64,000 bases of DNA from an uncultured Lachnospiraceae bacterium. GTDB lineage: Bacteria; Bacillota; Clostridia; Lachnospirales; Lachnospiraceae. This document shows, piece by piece, positions 52,974 through 61,223 of this stretch. The stretch's first letter is position 1. Every line of letters begins with the position of its first letter. Below the pieces are notes generated by a model. It saw only the letters and a list, made by a program, of their open reading frames with translations. It was not told where the DNA came from and ran no database searches. The position numbers and the translations under genes are program-made. The DNA lies in the NCBI GenBank assembly GCA_910577655.1, contig CAJTOW010000001.1:1-64000 (forward strand), written 5' to 3'.

Positions 52974-54263
52974 ATGAATCGTTGGGAAAAATTGGAGAAA
53001 AAGCCAGCACCATTGTTAACAAAAGAATTCGGTCCCTTAAGCGGGATCCGGGTATTGCTAAATGGTTCTGTGGTTGCAGCCCCCTTTGCAGCTACTATGT
53101 TAAGTGATTTTGGTGCAGAGGTCATTGCCCTGGAAAGACCAAAGGTAGGCGGAGATTCCGCAAGACACCAGCAGCCCCAGATCCGGGACGGAGAGAAGCA
53201 CATAAGCGGCTCCTGGATGCAGAATGCCCGCAACAAACTGAGCTTTTCCCTGGAGACCAACTTAAAGAAGGTCCCGGAGTCAAAGGAGATATTCCTTTCC
53301 CTGATCAAAAACTGTGATGTGTGGATTGAGAATATGGTATGGATCGACAAGCTGGGCATCACGGACGAGATGCTTCTGGAGGTGAATCCAAGGCTGGTGA
53401 TCTGCCATGTAAGTGGCTTTGGAACCCCGAAGTTCGGCGGCCAGGAGCGGTACTTAAACCGGGCCTGCTATGATCCGCTGGCTCAGGCAGAGTCCGGCTG
53501 GTGCCTGCTGCAGGGCTTCCCGGACAAGCCGCCTTACTATGCTCAGCAGTATATCGGTGACTATTTATCTGGTCTGTTTGCGGTCAATGGCATTCTGATG
53601 GCCCTGCGTCATGTGGACCAGACCGGCAGGGGCCAGGTGATTGATTCCACACTGTGTGAAAGCTATATGAGAGTCATGGATGACAACTTCACCTTATGGG
53701 GCGAGGCCGGTATCCAGAAGCAGAGACAGGGAATCAAGCAGCGCACCTACCAGCCCGCCGGCATTTTCCCGACCAGGGACGGAAAGTTCATCAATCTGGG
53801 TGCTTACGGAAAGGGTGCGTACGAGAAGGTCATGAAGGGCTTTGGTTTTGATCTTGAGAAGTATTCCTATGAGGCAGCAGGCGGAAGCGAACAGGCTCTG
53901 GAAAGTGATCTGGGCAAGGAGCTGGATCAGATGTTTGCCGATTACTTCATGGAGCATACTGCCCAGGAGGCCATTGATATCCTGATTGACAACCGGATCG
54001 GTGCAGCCGTGATCAAGAATTGTGATGATGTTATGAAGGAAGAGCACTGGAAGGAAAGAGGAGACTGGGTATCCTACGAGGACCAGACTCTGGAGAAGAC
54101 GGTCACAGCCTTTGGATTTGCTCCCAAGCTGTCGGAGACTCCAGGTGAAGTATGGAGGGGTGCTCCAAAGCTCGGTCAGGATACCGAGATGATCATGGAG
54201 AAGCTGCTGGATTATACACCGGAGGAAATTGCGGCGCTGAAAGGCAAAGGCGTTATCGATTAA
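52974..54263 (+). CDS. Type III CoA-transferase (CaiB/BaiF/FldA family)
   Basis: A 429-residue family III CoA-transferase: GIRVLLNGSVVAAPFAATMLSDFGAEVIALERP (about 23-55), NKLSFSLE..., CHVSGFGTPKFGGQERYLN, and the catalytic Asp in YIGDYLSGLFAVNGILMAL (about 186-204). These enzymes move CoA between carboxylates through an Asp-CoA intermediate, as CaiB, BaiF and FldA do, saving ATP in cyclic pathways. The RBS is AAGGAGAGC. Paired with the downstream ligase it would let the pathway start with ATP and then run on CoA exchange with the end product. Confidence 0.9.
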   Translation: MNRWEKLEKKPAPLLTKEFGPLSGIRVLLNGSVVAAPFAATMLSDFGAEVIALERPKVGGDSARHQQPQIRDGEKHISGSWMQNARNKLSFSLETNLKKVPESKEIFLSLIKNCDVWIENMVWIDKLGITDEMLLEVNPRLVICHVSGFGTPKFGGQERYLNRACYDPLAQAESGWCLLQGFPDKPPYYAQQYIGDYLSGLFAVNGILMALRHVDQTGRGQVIDSTLCESYMRVMDDNFTLWGEAGIQKQRQGIKQRTYQPAGIFPTRDGKFINLGAYGKGAYEKVMKGFGFDLEKYSYEAAGGSEQALESDLGKELDQMFADYFMEHTAQEAIDILIDNRIGAAVIKNCDDVMKEEHWKERGDWVSYEDQTLEKTVTAFGFAPKLSETPGEVWRGAPKLGQDTEMIMEKLLDYTPEEIAALKGKGVID

Positions 54264-54335
54264 ATGTAACCGTCTGGCAGGTACTGCTGGTGTTTCGGAC
54301 TATGCAGTGGTTTTGATTGTCAGGGACCGCAGCCG

Positions 54336-54365
54336 GTAATAGTCCGGGGGTATCCGGACTATTAC
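54336..54365. repeat. Palindrome family A copy with compensatory change
   Basis: GTAATAGTCCGG / CCGGACTATTAC, a perfect 12-bp stem. Relative to the family (AACAG/CTGTT) both arms changed together (AATAG/CTATT), so pairing is kept. Confidence 0.75.
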
Positions 54366-54446
54366 GGCGGCTGTACAGAGGTGCCAGAACGGCTGCGGTC
54401 AGGCAGAATGTACTGCGGGGAGTTACGGCAGGGATAGGAGAATACC

Positions 54447-55943
54447 ATGAATTCAGACCTGAAAATGTGTAGTGAAGCGAAGCAGATGTTTTTTGAAAAT
54501 ACATTCTGCCAGATTTTTCATAAAACAGCTATGGAATACCCTGATAAGATTGCTGTGGAAAGTGAGTCCCGCTCAATAAGCTATAAAGAATTGGATGAAT
54601 ACAGTAATTTTCTGGCGAGTCTCCTGGTTGGGCAGGGTGTACAGCGGGAAGAGATTGTAGCCATCCGGTCAGGAAGGGAGCCCGAGACAGTCATAGGGAT
54701 ACTGGCTGTCTTAAAAGCCGGGGCGGCTTATATCTACATAGACGAAAGCTATCCGGAAGTTAGGCGGGAGCTTATGCAGCAGGAATGCCAGTTCCGGATT
54801 ACACTTACAAAGGAGTATCTGGACAGTCTTGCCTGGGAAAGAAAGACGAAGTTTTTTGACCGCTCCAGAAGGGAAGACCTGGCGGTGATGATCTATACCT
54901 CAGGTTCCACCTCCACGCCCAAGGGTGTGATGCTGGAGCACCGGAATATCATGGCTTCCATCAGTAATCTGGACCGGCTTGCGCTGGACAGGGATGACAA
55001 GTTCTGTGCATTTGCAAGCTTTGGGTTCGTGGCTTCTGTGTATGATGTGTTCAGCACCCTGCTGGTAGGCGGGACCCTGGTTATCATGCCGGAATACAGG
55101 AGAAGAAACATTGGCCTGATCACGGAATTCTACAAAGAGAAAAAGGTTACGGTCACCTTCCTGCCTCCGCACATGGCTATGAAACTGATGCAGTATGACG
55201 ATCCCAGCCTTAAGCTGCGGCTGCTCCTTGTGGGCAGTGAACCCGTCAGAAACCTGCAGCCGAAAAATTACCGTATCATCAATACCTATGCTGCCTCTGA
55301 GATGTGCGGTGTGATAACCGTATATGAGATTGCAAGCAGTGAGAAAACCTATCCCATCGGCACACTTAATCCCACCATAAAGGGATATATCGTGGACGAG
55401 AAAGGAAATCTGGCAGAACCGGGAGAGGAAGGAGAGCTGTGGCTGTCCGGTCCGCAGGTCTGCCGGGGATACTATAAGCGTCCGGATGCAACCGGAGCCC
55501 AGTTTATGAAAAATCCTTTTTCCATTGAGAAGGGATATGAGCGTGTATTTAAAACAAGAGATATTGTCTGTCTGATGGATGACGGGAATCTGAAATACAT
55601 AAGCAGAAAGGACAACATGTTTAAGATCAGGGGCTTCCGTGTCGAAGCAGGGGCTGTGGAAGCAGCCATTTTAAAATGCAGTCCGGTCAAGGAGGTTGTG
55701 GTAAAGGCTTTTGAGGACGATGGGGGATGCAACATTCTGTGCGGTTACTTTGCTGCCGACGAGAAAATTGATGTAAAAGAATTAAAAAGCAGGCTCAAAA
55801 ATATCATTCCCTACTATATGGTACCAACTGCTCTGTTCCAGGTAGAACGTTTTCCGAGAAATGCAAACAACAAGATTGACCGGCAGGCATTGAAGGCCCC
55901 AGCGGAATTAAATGACCATAAGCGCCTGGAAGAGCTGTATTAA
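54447..55943 (+). CDS. Stand-alone adenylation (AMP-binding) enzyme of NRPS type, probably acid-CoA ligase
   Basis: A 498-residue ANL-superfamily enzyme. It has the core motifs YTSGSTSTPKGVMLEHRN (about 150-167), NTYAASEMCGV near 279, TRDI near 371, FKIRGFRVEAGAVE near 392-405, and the lysine end NANNKIDRQAL (about 476-486). The motif set is closer to amino-acid adenylation (NRPS/DltA) than to medium-chain acyl-CoA ligases. No carrier protein or condensation gene is near, and the neighbours are a CoA-transferase and dehydrogenases, so I infer that it activates a carboxylic acid as the AMP ester and loads CoA (as CaiC and BaiB do). The start at 54447 follows GGGATAGGAGAATACC. Confidence 0.82.
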   Translation: MNSDLKMCSEAKQMFFENTFCQIFHKTAMEYPDKIAVESESRSISYKELDEYSNFLASLLVGQGVQREEIVAIRSGREPETVIGILAVLKAGAAYIYIDESYPEVRRELMQQECQFRITLTKEYLDSLAWERKTKFFDRSRREDLAVMIYTSGSTSTPKGVMLEHRNIMASISNLDRLALDRDDKFCAFASFGFVASVYDVFSTLLVGGTLVIMPEYRRRNIGLITEFYKEKKVTVTFLPPHMAMKLMQYDDPSLKLRLLLVGSEPVRNLQPKNYRIINTYAASEMCGVITVYEIASSEKTYPIGTLNPTIKGYIVDEKGNLAEPGEEGELWLSGPQVCRGYYKRPDATGAQFMKNPFSIEKGYERVFKTRDIVCLMDDGNLKYISRKDNMFKIRGFRVEAGAVEAAILKCSPVKEVVVKAFEDDGGCNILCGYFAADEKIDVKELKSRLKNIIPYYMVPTALFQVERFPRNANNKIDRQALKAPAELNDHKRLEELY

Positions 55944-55944
55944 T

Positions 55945-55974
55945 GCAGCAGTCCAGATACCCCTTGAAGTGTTA
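55945..55974. repeat. Palindrome family A copy, degenerate
   Basis: GCAGCAGTCCAGATACCCCTTGAAGTGTTATG keeps the loop ATACCCC and partial arms; the right arm reads TTGAAGTGTT. Confidence 0.45.
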
Positions 55975-56099
55975 TGTATTAATGCAGCAGCCAGGGCTGT
56001 TTGAATGTTGTGTATGAATCATATACTTGCGGAATCTCACGGCATATGGTTCTGTGGGACTCCAAAAGCTATCAGTGACAGATATGAGGAGGGATTATC

Positions 56100-57068
56100 A
56101 TGGGAAAGACAAGGATCAATCACATTCTGGTTGTAGGAGCCGGCGTTATGGGCTGCGGGATTGCCCAGGTTTTTGCGGCAAACGGCTATAAGACGATTAT
56201 GGCTGATTTAAAGGAGGAATTCCTTGAGACTGCCATGAAACGCATTGTGGGGAATATTGAAGGCATGGTTGAGGAAGGTCTGGCGGACAAAACATATGGT
56301 GAGGCGGTCAAAGCAAACCTGAGCACCCTGCTGAACAGCCGGATTCCTGAAGTCGCGGCACAGTTTGACCTGGTGGTCGAGGTAATCTTTGAGAATAAGG
56401 AGGCAAAACGTGATCTGTACAAGATCCTTTCCGACAACTGCCGTGAGGATTGTATCTTTGCCAGCAACACCTCCGGGATGGATGTATTCGGCGTGACGGC
56501 AGATGTTCTGAAGAATCCGGAACGCCTGGTCATCACACACTGGTTCAATCCGCCCCATCTGATGAAGATCATTGAAGTGGTAAAGGGACCAGATACCTCG
56601 GACGAGACGGCCCAGGCCATGCGTGAGCTTCTGGAGGCATGTGGAAAGAAGCCTTCTGTACTGAATAAGTTCATGCCTGGTTTTATTGTCAACAGAATGG
56701 CGACCGTGATCTGCCGTGAGCTTTACTATATGATCGATCAGGGCTGGGTATCGCCCCAGGACGCAGAAAATGCTCTGAAATATACGGACGGCCTCCGCTG
56801 GAGTTTTGAAGGCCCGCTGGAGCTGTGGGATTTTGTGGGACTCCAGATCCCGGTGGCAGTGGCTGCGGACGTGCTTCCGACACTCTGTAACAGCACAGAC
56901 AAGATCCCCCACGCCGACCAGCTGATCGCTGAAGGAAAAACAGGCGTACGGGCAGGAGAAGGCATGCTTGGCAAATATCCGGCTGATGTGGATGCATACA
57001 TCAAAAAGAGAAACAAGCGGATTGTGGCTATGTATAAGATGATGAACCAGTTTGAGGAAGAACAGTGA
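56100..57068 (+). CDS. 3-hydroxyacyl-CoA dehydrogenase
   Basis: A 322-residue NAD-dependent enzyme: GAGVMGCGIAQVFAANGY (about 12-29), the catalytic His in THWFNPPHLM (about 146-155), Asn in the GFIVNRM segment (about 195-201). It oxidises 3-hydroxyacyl-CoA to 3-ketoacyl-CoA or the reverse. RBS GAGGAGGGATTATC. No enoyl-CoA hydratase or thiolase is in the window, so it may not serve full beta-oxidation but a redox step. Confidence 0.9.
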   Translation: MGKTRINHILVVGAGVMGCGIAQVFAANGYKTIMADLKEEFLETAMKRIVGNIEGMVEEGLADKTYGEAVKANLSTLLNSRIPEVAAQFDLVVEVIFENKEAKRDLYKILSDNCREDCIFASNTSGMDVFGVTADVLKNPERLVITHWFNPPHLMKIIEVVKGPDTSDETAQAMRELLEACGKKPSVLNKFMPGFIVNRMATVICRELYYMIDQGWVSPQDAENALKYTDGLRWSFEGPLELWDFVGLQIPVAVAADVLPTLCNSTDKIPHADQLIAEGKTGVRAGEGMLGKYPADVDAYIKKRNKRIVAMYKMMNQFEEEQ

Positions 57069-57144
57069 TTTTTGGGAAAGCAGGATCCGGCTTTTTGACC
57101 AGCCTGGTCCTGCTTTCCACATTTTGTATGGAGGTACAAGAAAC

Positions 57145-58026
57145 ATGTACAAAATATTAAAGGCCAAAAAGCTGGCAGAAAAGATTTTCCTGATGGATGT
57201 GGAAGCACCACGTGTGGCCAGATCCTGCCAGCCAGGTGAATTTGTGATTGTGAAGATGGATGAGAAAGGGGAGCGGATTCCGCTGACCATCTGTGATTAT
57301 GACAGGGAGAAGGGGACAGTGACCATTGTCTTCCAGATTGTCGGGGCATCCACCCGGCGGATGGCAGGACTTAATGAAGGGGATGCGTTCCAGGATTTTG
57401 TGGGCCCCCTGGGGCAGGCTTCCGAATTTGTGAAGGAGGATCCGACAGAGGTTAAGGGGCGCAGGTATCTGTTTGTTGCCGGCGGTGTGGGTACAGCTCC
57501 GGTATATCCCCAGGTAAAATGGATGAAAGAGCACGGGATTGCAGTGGATGTGATCGTGGGTGCCAAGAACAAAGAGCTTCTGATCCTTGAGGATGAGATG
57601 AGGGAGGCAGCAGGCAATCTTTATGTTACTACAGATGACGGGTCCTATGGCCGCAAGGGCATGGTGACCGAGGTGATCAGAGACCTGATACAGAACCAGG
57701 GTATCCGGTATGATATCTGTGTGGCCATCGGCCCCATGATCATGATGAAGTTCGTGTGCCTTCTGACGAAGGAGCTGGGACTTAAGACCATTGTCAGCAT
57801 GAATCCCATTATGGTAGACGGCACCGGTATGTGCGGCGCCTGCCGCCTGAGTGTAGGCGGGGAGGTGAAGTTCGCCTGTGTGGACGGACCGGAGTTTGAC
57901 GGACATCTGGTGAACTTTGATGAAGCGATGAAGAGACAGCAGATTTATAGGACAGAGGAAGGGCGCGCCATGCTGAAAGCGCAGGAAGGCGATACCCATC
58001 ACGGCGGCTGCGGACAATGCGGGTGA
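57145..58026 (+). CDS. nfnA: NfnA-like ferredoxin:NADP+ oxidoreductase small subunit (sulfide dehydrogenase alpha type)
   Basis: A 293-residue protein: an FAD-binding beta-barrel (about 1-100), an NAD-binding half (VAGGVGTAPVYPQVKWMKE, about 111-129), and a C-terminal [2Fe-2S] site with Cys in GTGMCGACRLSVGGEVKFACVDGPEFDG (about 229-256) plus a Cys-rich GGCGQCG end. It is paired with the next gene as NfnAB, which passes electrons between NADH, NADPH and ferredoxin by flavin bifurcation. The ATG 57145 has TGGAGGT 8 bases before; an upstream in-frame start at 57052 would overlap the previous gene. Confidence 0.85.
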   Translation: MYKILKAKKLAEKIFLMDVEAPRVARSCQPGEFVIVKMDEKGERIPLTICDYDREKGTVTIVFQIVGASTRRMAGLNEGDAFQDFVGPLGQASEFVKEDPTEVKGRRYLFVAGGVGTAPVYPQVKWMKEHGIAVDVIVGAKNKELLILEDEMREAAGNLYVTTDDGSYGRKGMVTEVIRDLIQNQGIRYDICVAIGPMIMMKFVCLLTKELGLKTIVSMNPIMVDGTGMCGACRLSVGGEVKFACVDGPEFDGHLVNFDEAMKRQQIYRTEEGRAMLKAQEGDTHHGGCGQCG

Positions 58027-58080
58027 CGCTTTTTATGTGTGCCAAAGTAACCTGAAATTTCATAGGAGGATAACAATCAA

Positions 58081-59466
58081 ATGGATGTATTAAAGAAGGT
58101 TCCGGTAAGAGAGCAGGATGCCAAAGTCCGCGCCACGAATTTTGAGGAGGTCTGCTACGGTTATAATAAAGAAGAGGCCATGAAGGAAGCATCCAGGTGC
58201 CTGAAATGTAAGAACAATGCAAAGTGCATGGGCGGCTGTCCGGTTTCCATCAATATTCCGGGCTTCATCAGGGAAGTGGAGGCCGGTGATTTCGGGGCGG
58301 CTGCCAGTGTGATTGCGGAGGCATCGGCGCTCCCGGCAGTCTGCGGGCGTGTATGTCCCCAGGAGACCCAGTGTGAGGGGGAGTGCATCCGCGGGATCAA
58401 GGGGGAACCTGTCTCCATCGGTAAACTGGAGCGTTTTGTGGCGGACTGGTCCCGGGAGAACGGATTTGTTCCAGAAGTATCGGCTGAAAAGAACGGCCAC
58501 AGGGTGGCTGTGGTGGGCTCCGGTCCTGCGGGCCTGACCTGCGCGGGAGACCTGGCGAAGCTGGGCTATGAAGTGACCATCTTTGAGGCCCTCCATGAGC
58601 CGGGCGGCGTGCTGACCTACGGGATTCCGGAGTTCCGTCTGCCCAAGGAGACGGTGGTCCGCACGGAGATTGAGAATGTGAGGAAGCTGGGAGTCACCAT
58701 AGAGACGGATGTGATTATCGGCAAATCCGTGACCATAGACGAGCTCATGGATGAGGAGGGCTTTGAGGCTGTCTTCATCGGCTCGGGTGCCGGACTTCCC
58801 AAATTCATGGGAATACCGGGGGAGAATGCCAACGGCGTATTCTCTGCCAATGAGTACCTGACCAGAAGCAACCTGATGAAGGCCTTCCGGGACGATTATG
58901 ATACACCTATTATGGCAGGCCGCAATGTGGCCGTGGTAGGCGGCGGCAATGTGGCCATGGATGCGGCCAGGACGGCGCTGCGGCTGGGAGCGGACGTACA
59001 TATTGTCTACCGCCGCAGCGAGGCGGAGCTTCCGGCCCGTGTGGAGGAGGTCCACCATGCAAAGGAGGAGGGCGTGGTCTTTGACCTTCTGACCAATCCG
59101 GTGGAGATCCTGGCCGATGAGAAGGGATGGGTCAAAGGCATGGTCGTCCGGAAGATGAAGCTTGGAGAGCCGGATGCTTCCGGAAGAAGAAGACCTGTGG
59201 AGGTTGAAGGATCGGATTACACCATAGAGGTGGACACAGTGATCATGTCCCTGGGGACATCACCCAATCCGCTGATTTCCTCCACAACGGAAGGTCTGGA
59301 GACCAACAAGCGTAAATGTATCGTGGCTGAGGCAGAGAGTGGGCAGACCAGCCGGGAAGGTGTCTTTGCCGGAGGGGACGCGGTGACCGGAGCCGCCACG
59401 GTGATCCTGGCCATGGAGGCAGGAAAGAAAGGTGCAGCAGGGATTCATGCATATCTGAAGGGCTGA
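58081..59466 (+). CDS. nfnB: NfnB-like NADPH-dependent reductase (glutamate synthase beta type)
   Basis: A 461-residue flavoprotein with an N-terminal iron-sulfur half (Cys in SRCLKCKNNAKCMGGCP, about 37-53, and CGRVCPQETQCEGEC, about 91-105), FAD site GSGPAGLTCAGDLAKLGYEVTIFEA (about 144-168), and NAD(P) site GGGNVAMDAARTALRLGADVHIVYRR (about 286-311). It matches NfnB/GltD-like proteins and follows nfnA by 54 bases, with AGGAGGATAAC upstream. The pair would rebalance NADH, NADPH and reduced ferredoxin made by the EtfAB reaction. It is the last gene of the operon, before a terminator. Confidence 0.88.
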   Translation: MDVLKKVPVREQDAKVRATNFEEVCYGYNKEEAMKEASRCLKCKNNAKCMGGCPVSINIPGFIREVEAGDFGAAASVIAEASALPAVCGRVCPQETQCEGECIRGIKGEPVSIGKLERFVADWSRENGFVPEVSAEKNGHRVAVVGSGPAGLTCAGDLAKLGYEVTIFEALHEPGGVLTYGIPEFRLPKETVVRTEIENVRKLGVTIETDVIIGKSVTIDELMDEEGFEAVFIGSGAGLPKFMGIPGENANGVFSANEYLTRSNLMKAFRDDYDTPIMAGRNVAVVGGGNVAMDAARTALRLGADVHIVYRRSEAELPARVEEVHHAKEEGVVFDLLTNPVEILADEKGWVKGMVVRKMKLGEPDASGRRRPVEVEGSDYTIEVDTVIMSLGTSPNPLISSTTEGLETNKRKCIVAEAESGQTSREGVFAGGDAVTGAATVILAMEAGKKGAAGIHAYLKG

Positions 59467-59481
59467 GTACATGGCTGGAAA

Positions 59482-59517
59482 TGCCGGGAAATGACTGCCA
59501 GACATCATTTCCCGGCA
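59482..59517. terminator. Bidirectional terminator between convergent operons
   Basis: TGCCGGGAAATGA (59482-59494) and TCATTTCCCGGCA (59505-59517), a perfect 13-bp stem with a 10-base loop. Confidence 0.75.
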
Positions 59518-59534
59518 ATCTCTGATTTCCGGAT

Positions 59535-59837
59535 TTATTGTTTTTTGGACCGGTGGGTGAAGAGCTTCATGGCTTCTTCGATGATCTCATCACTGATTCC
59601 CGAATCCACCTCCACTCCCCTGATCTGGGGAATGCGGGTCACCAGTTCCTTCTGGACAAGGTTTCTGGCCGTGTCATCGGCGGAAGGACATCCAGAGCAT
59701 TCTCCCAGCATTTCTATCCATAAGATGCCGTCTTCATCCAGATCTACCACTTCAATATCGCCGCCATGGTTGGAAAGCTGGGGGCGCACAAAGAGATTGA
59801 GAACAGCTTCTATATCTTTTCTAAGTTCTTCATTCAT
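59535..59837 (-). CDS. NifU-like C-terminal-domain protein
   Basis: A 100-residue protein with the NifU C-terminal (Nfu) domain: LRPQLSNHGGDIEVVDLDEDGILWIEMLGECSGCPSAD-type layout with the C-x2-C cluster site near 47-50. It is a scaffold or carrier for [4Fe-4S] clusters. ATG 59837 has AAAGGTG upstream; a longer open frame upstream is not coding. It is last in the minus-strand set with an MFS carrier and two Fe-S radical dehydratases, so it probably helps load their clusters. Confidence 0.87.
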   Translation of the reverse strand: MNEELRKDIEAVLNLFVRPQLSNHGGDIEVVDLDEDGILWIEMLGECSGCPSADDTARNLVQKELVTRIPQIRGVEVDSGISDEIIEEAMKLFTHRSKKQ

Positions 59838-59875
59838 GACAGACACCTTTCTTTCTGTGAAAATTTTAAGACACG

Positions 59876-61117
59876 TTACGGTCTCCGGTTGCCCAGGTTC
59901 AATGCCATCGCTGCTGCAGCGTAACAGGTAAGAACTGCAAAGGGGATGACATAGGCCCCGGTAACTGTGAGCAGGGTGGTGGAAAACTTGGCCAGGATTG
60001 ACGCCGGCATAATGGTCAGCAGTCCGAGACTCAGATTCTGTGCATAATATTTGTTTCCATAAAAAGCAGTGATGAATACGGAGACCACGTTGGTGTTGCC
60101 GCCATAGCTGAGGCCGATGGCGCAGTATCCCAGAAGACACAGCATGACCGAGCCGGTCAGGGCAGCTCCCAGGCACAGAAGGTTGGAGGCAAGTGTGACG
60201 GCCCCCACATAGACCATGCAGGCTTTTCTGCCAAAACGGTCGAAGACAGAGCCTGCGATGATACGCCCGAATCCGTTAAAAATGGACAGAATACCGACGA
60301 ACAGTCCGGCAGTGGCAGCGGTAGTTCCTACAGAAATGGAAAAATCCCTGGCAAAGCTGATTACGGAGCTGCCGCCTGCTCCCAGCAGGACCATGGCTGC
60401 AAAGAATTTCCAGAAGGACGGACGGGTGAGCATCTGGCCTGTAGTCATATCCACCGTCTCAAAATCTTCCTTTCTGGAAGAAGTTCCATCCGGTGCGGGA
60501 AGATGATCCTCCGGTCCGGGAAGGCGGATGAGAAGTCCCATGATCACAAGGAGGACTCCGGTACAGACAGCCAGGATCAGGAATACCTTTCTCCAGCCAA
60601 AGGAAGGCTTGACCATGAGGGAGCCTGCGATATTTCCCAGGATCAGTGTGCTGGCTCCGAATCCCATCATCAGACAGCCGGAGGCAAAGCCCTTCTTATC
60701 AGGAAACCACGCGCCAAGGGTGGCGAGGATCGCGTTGTAGGCCATTCCGATGCCCAGACCGGCCAGGACACCGTAGGTCAGAAAGAGAGAGACAACACTG
60801 CCGCCCTTTAAGCGGGAGGTCAGGAAAAAGCCGGCAAATACCAGGATTCCGCCTGATATAACAGGAAACCTGGGGGAAAACTTTTTCATCATAAATCCGC
60901 CGGCAATGCATCCGATGCAGAACAGACTGATGGTTATAGTATAGTTGGTGGCAAGATCCCCTGCGCTCCATCCGAATTCCTCCGCAAAAGAACCCTTCAG
61001 GATGGACCAGCCGTAGATGATGCCGGCAAACAGCAGACAGACAGTGCCAAAGATGAGAAGGGTCCACCGGAATTGATCCGCAGAACCCTGATGGGCGGTG
61101 GTTTCTGAATTCGTCAT
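59876..61117 (-). CDS. MFS transporter of the oxalate/formate antiporter type
   Basis: A 413-residue major facilitator with 12 membrane segments: FRWTLLIFGTVCLLFAGIIYGWSILKGSF (TM1), and the first cytosolic loop GGFMMKKFSPR (DRxxRR-like), GLGIGMAYNAILATLGAWFPDKKGFASGCLMMGFGAS typical of OFA carriers. It likely imports a carboxylate or exchanges the substrate for product. ATG 61117 has AAGGAG 8 bases upstream; an in-frame start at 61138 lies upstream. It lies directly between the NifU-like and the dehydratase genes on the minus strand. Confidence 0.88.
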   Translation of the reverse strand: MTNSETTAHQGSADQFRWTLLIFGTVCLLFAGIIYGWSILKGSFAEEFGWSAGDLATNYTITISLFCIGCIAGGFMMKKFSPRFPVISGGILVFAGFFLTSRLKGGSVVSLFLTYGVLAGLGIGMAYNAILATLGAWFPDKKGFASGCLMMGFGASTLILGNIAGSLMVKPSFGWRKVFLILAVCTGVLLVIMGLLIRLPGPEDHLPAPDGTSSRKEDFETVDMTTGQMLTRPSFWKFFAAMVLLGAGGSSVISFARDFSISVGTTAATAGLFVGILSIFNGFGRIIAGSVFDRFGRKACMVYVGAVTLASNLLCLGAALTGSVMLCLLGYCAIGLSYGGNTNVVSVFITAFYGNKYYAQNLSLGLLTIMPASILAKFSTTLLTVTGAYVIPFAVLTCYAAAAMALNLGNRRP

Positions 61118-61174
61118 ATAGATACTCCTTTGAGTCAATAGTCAGCTGCTGGCGGGCAACTGTTCCGGTTATTA

Positions 61175-61208
61175 CCCCCGGCCGGTCATTGCGCTGACCG
61201 GCTGGGGG
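61175..61208. terminator. Hairpin between the dehydratase and MFS genes
   Basis: CCCCCGGCCGGTCA / TGACCGGCTGGGGG, 14 bp with one G-U and a 6-base loop. It lacks a good T-run and may trim or partly stop transcription. Confidence 0.5.
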
Positions 61209-61223
61209 TGAACAGCAGCGAAT

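Noticed and set aside
48800..55943. A carnitine/crotonobetaine (cai) or gamma-butyrobetaine operon
   Set aside because: CaiA-, B- and C-like families are there, but no CaiD hydratase or BCCT carrier, and the carrier is OFA-type MFS.
46702..59466. A bile-acid 7-dehydroxylation (bai) operon
   Set aside because: Ligase, flavin reductase, SDR, CoA-transferase and carrier have bai-like families, but baiE is absent and AbfD-type dehydratases, Etf and a lactonase are present; the order differs.
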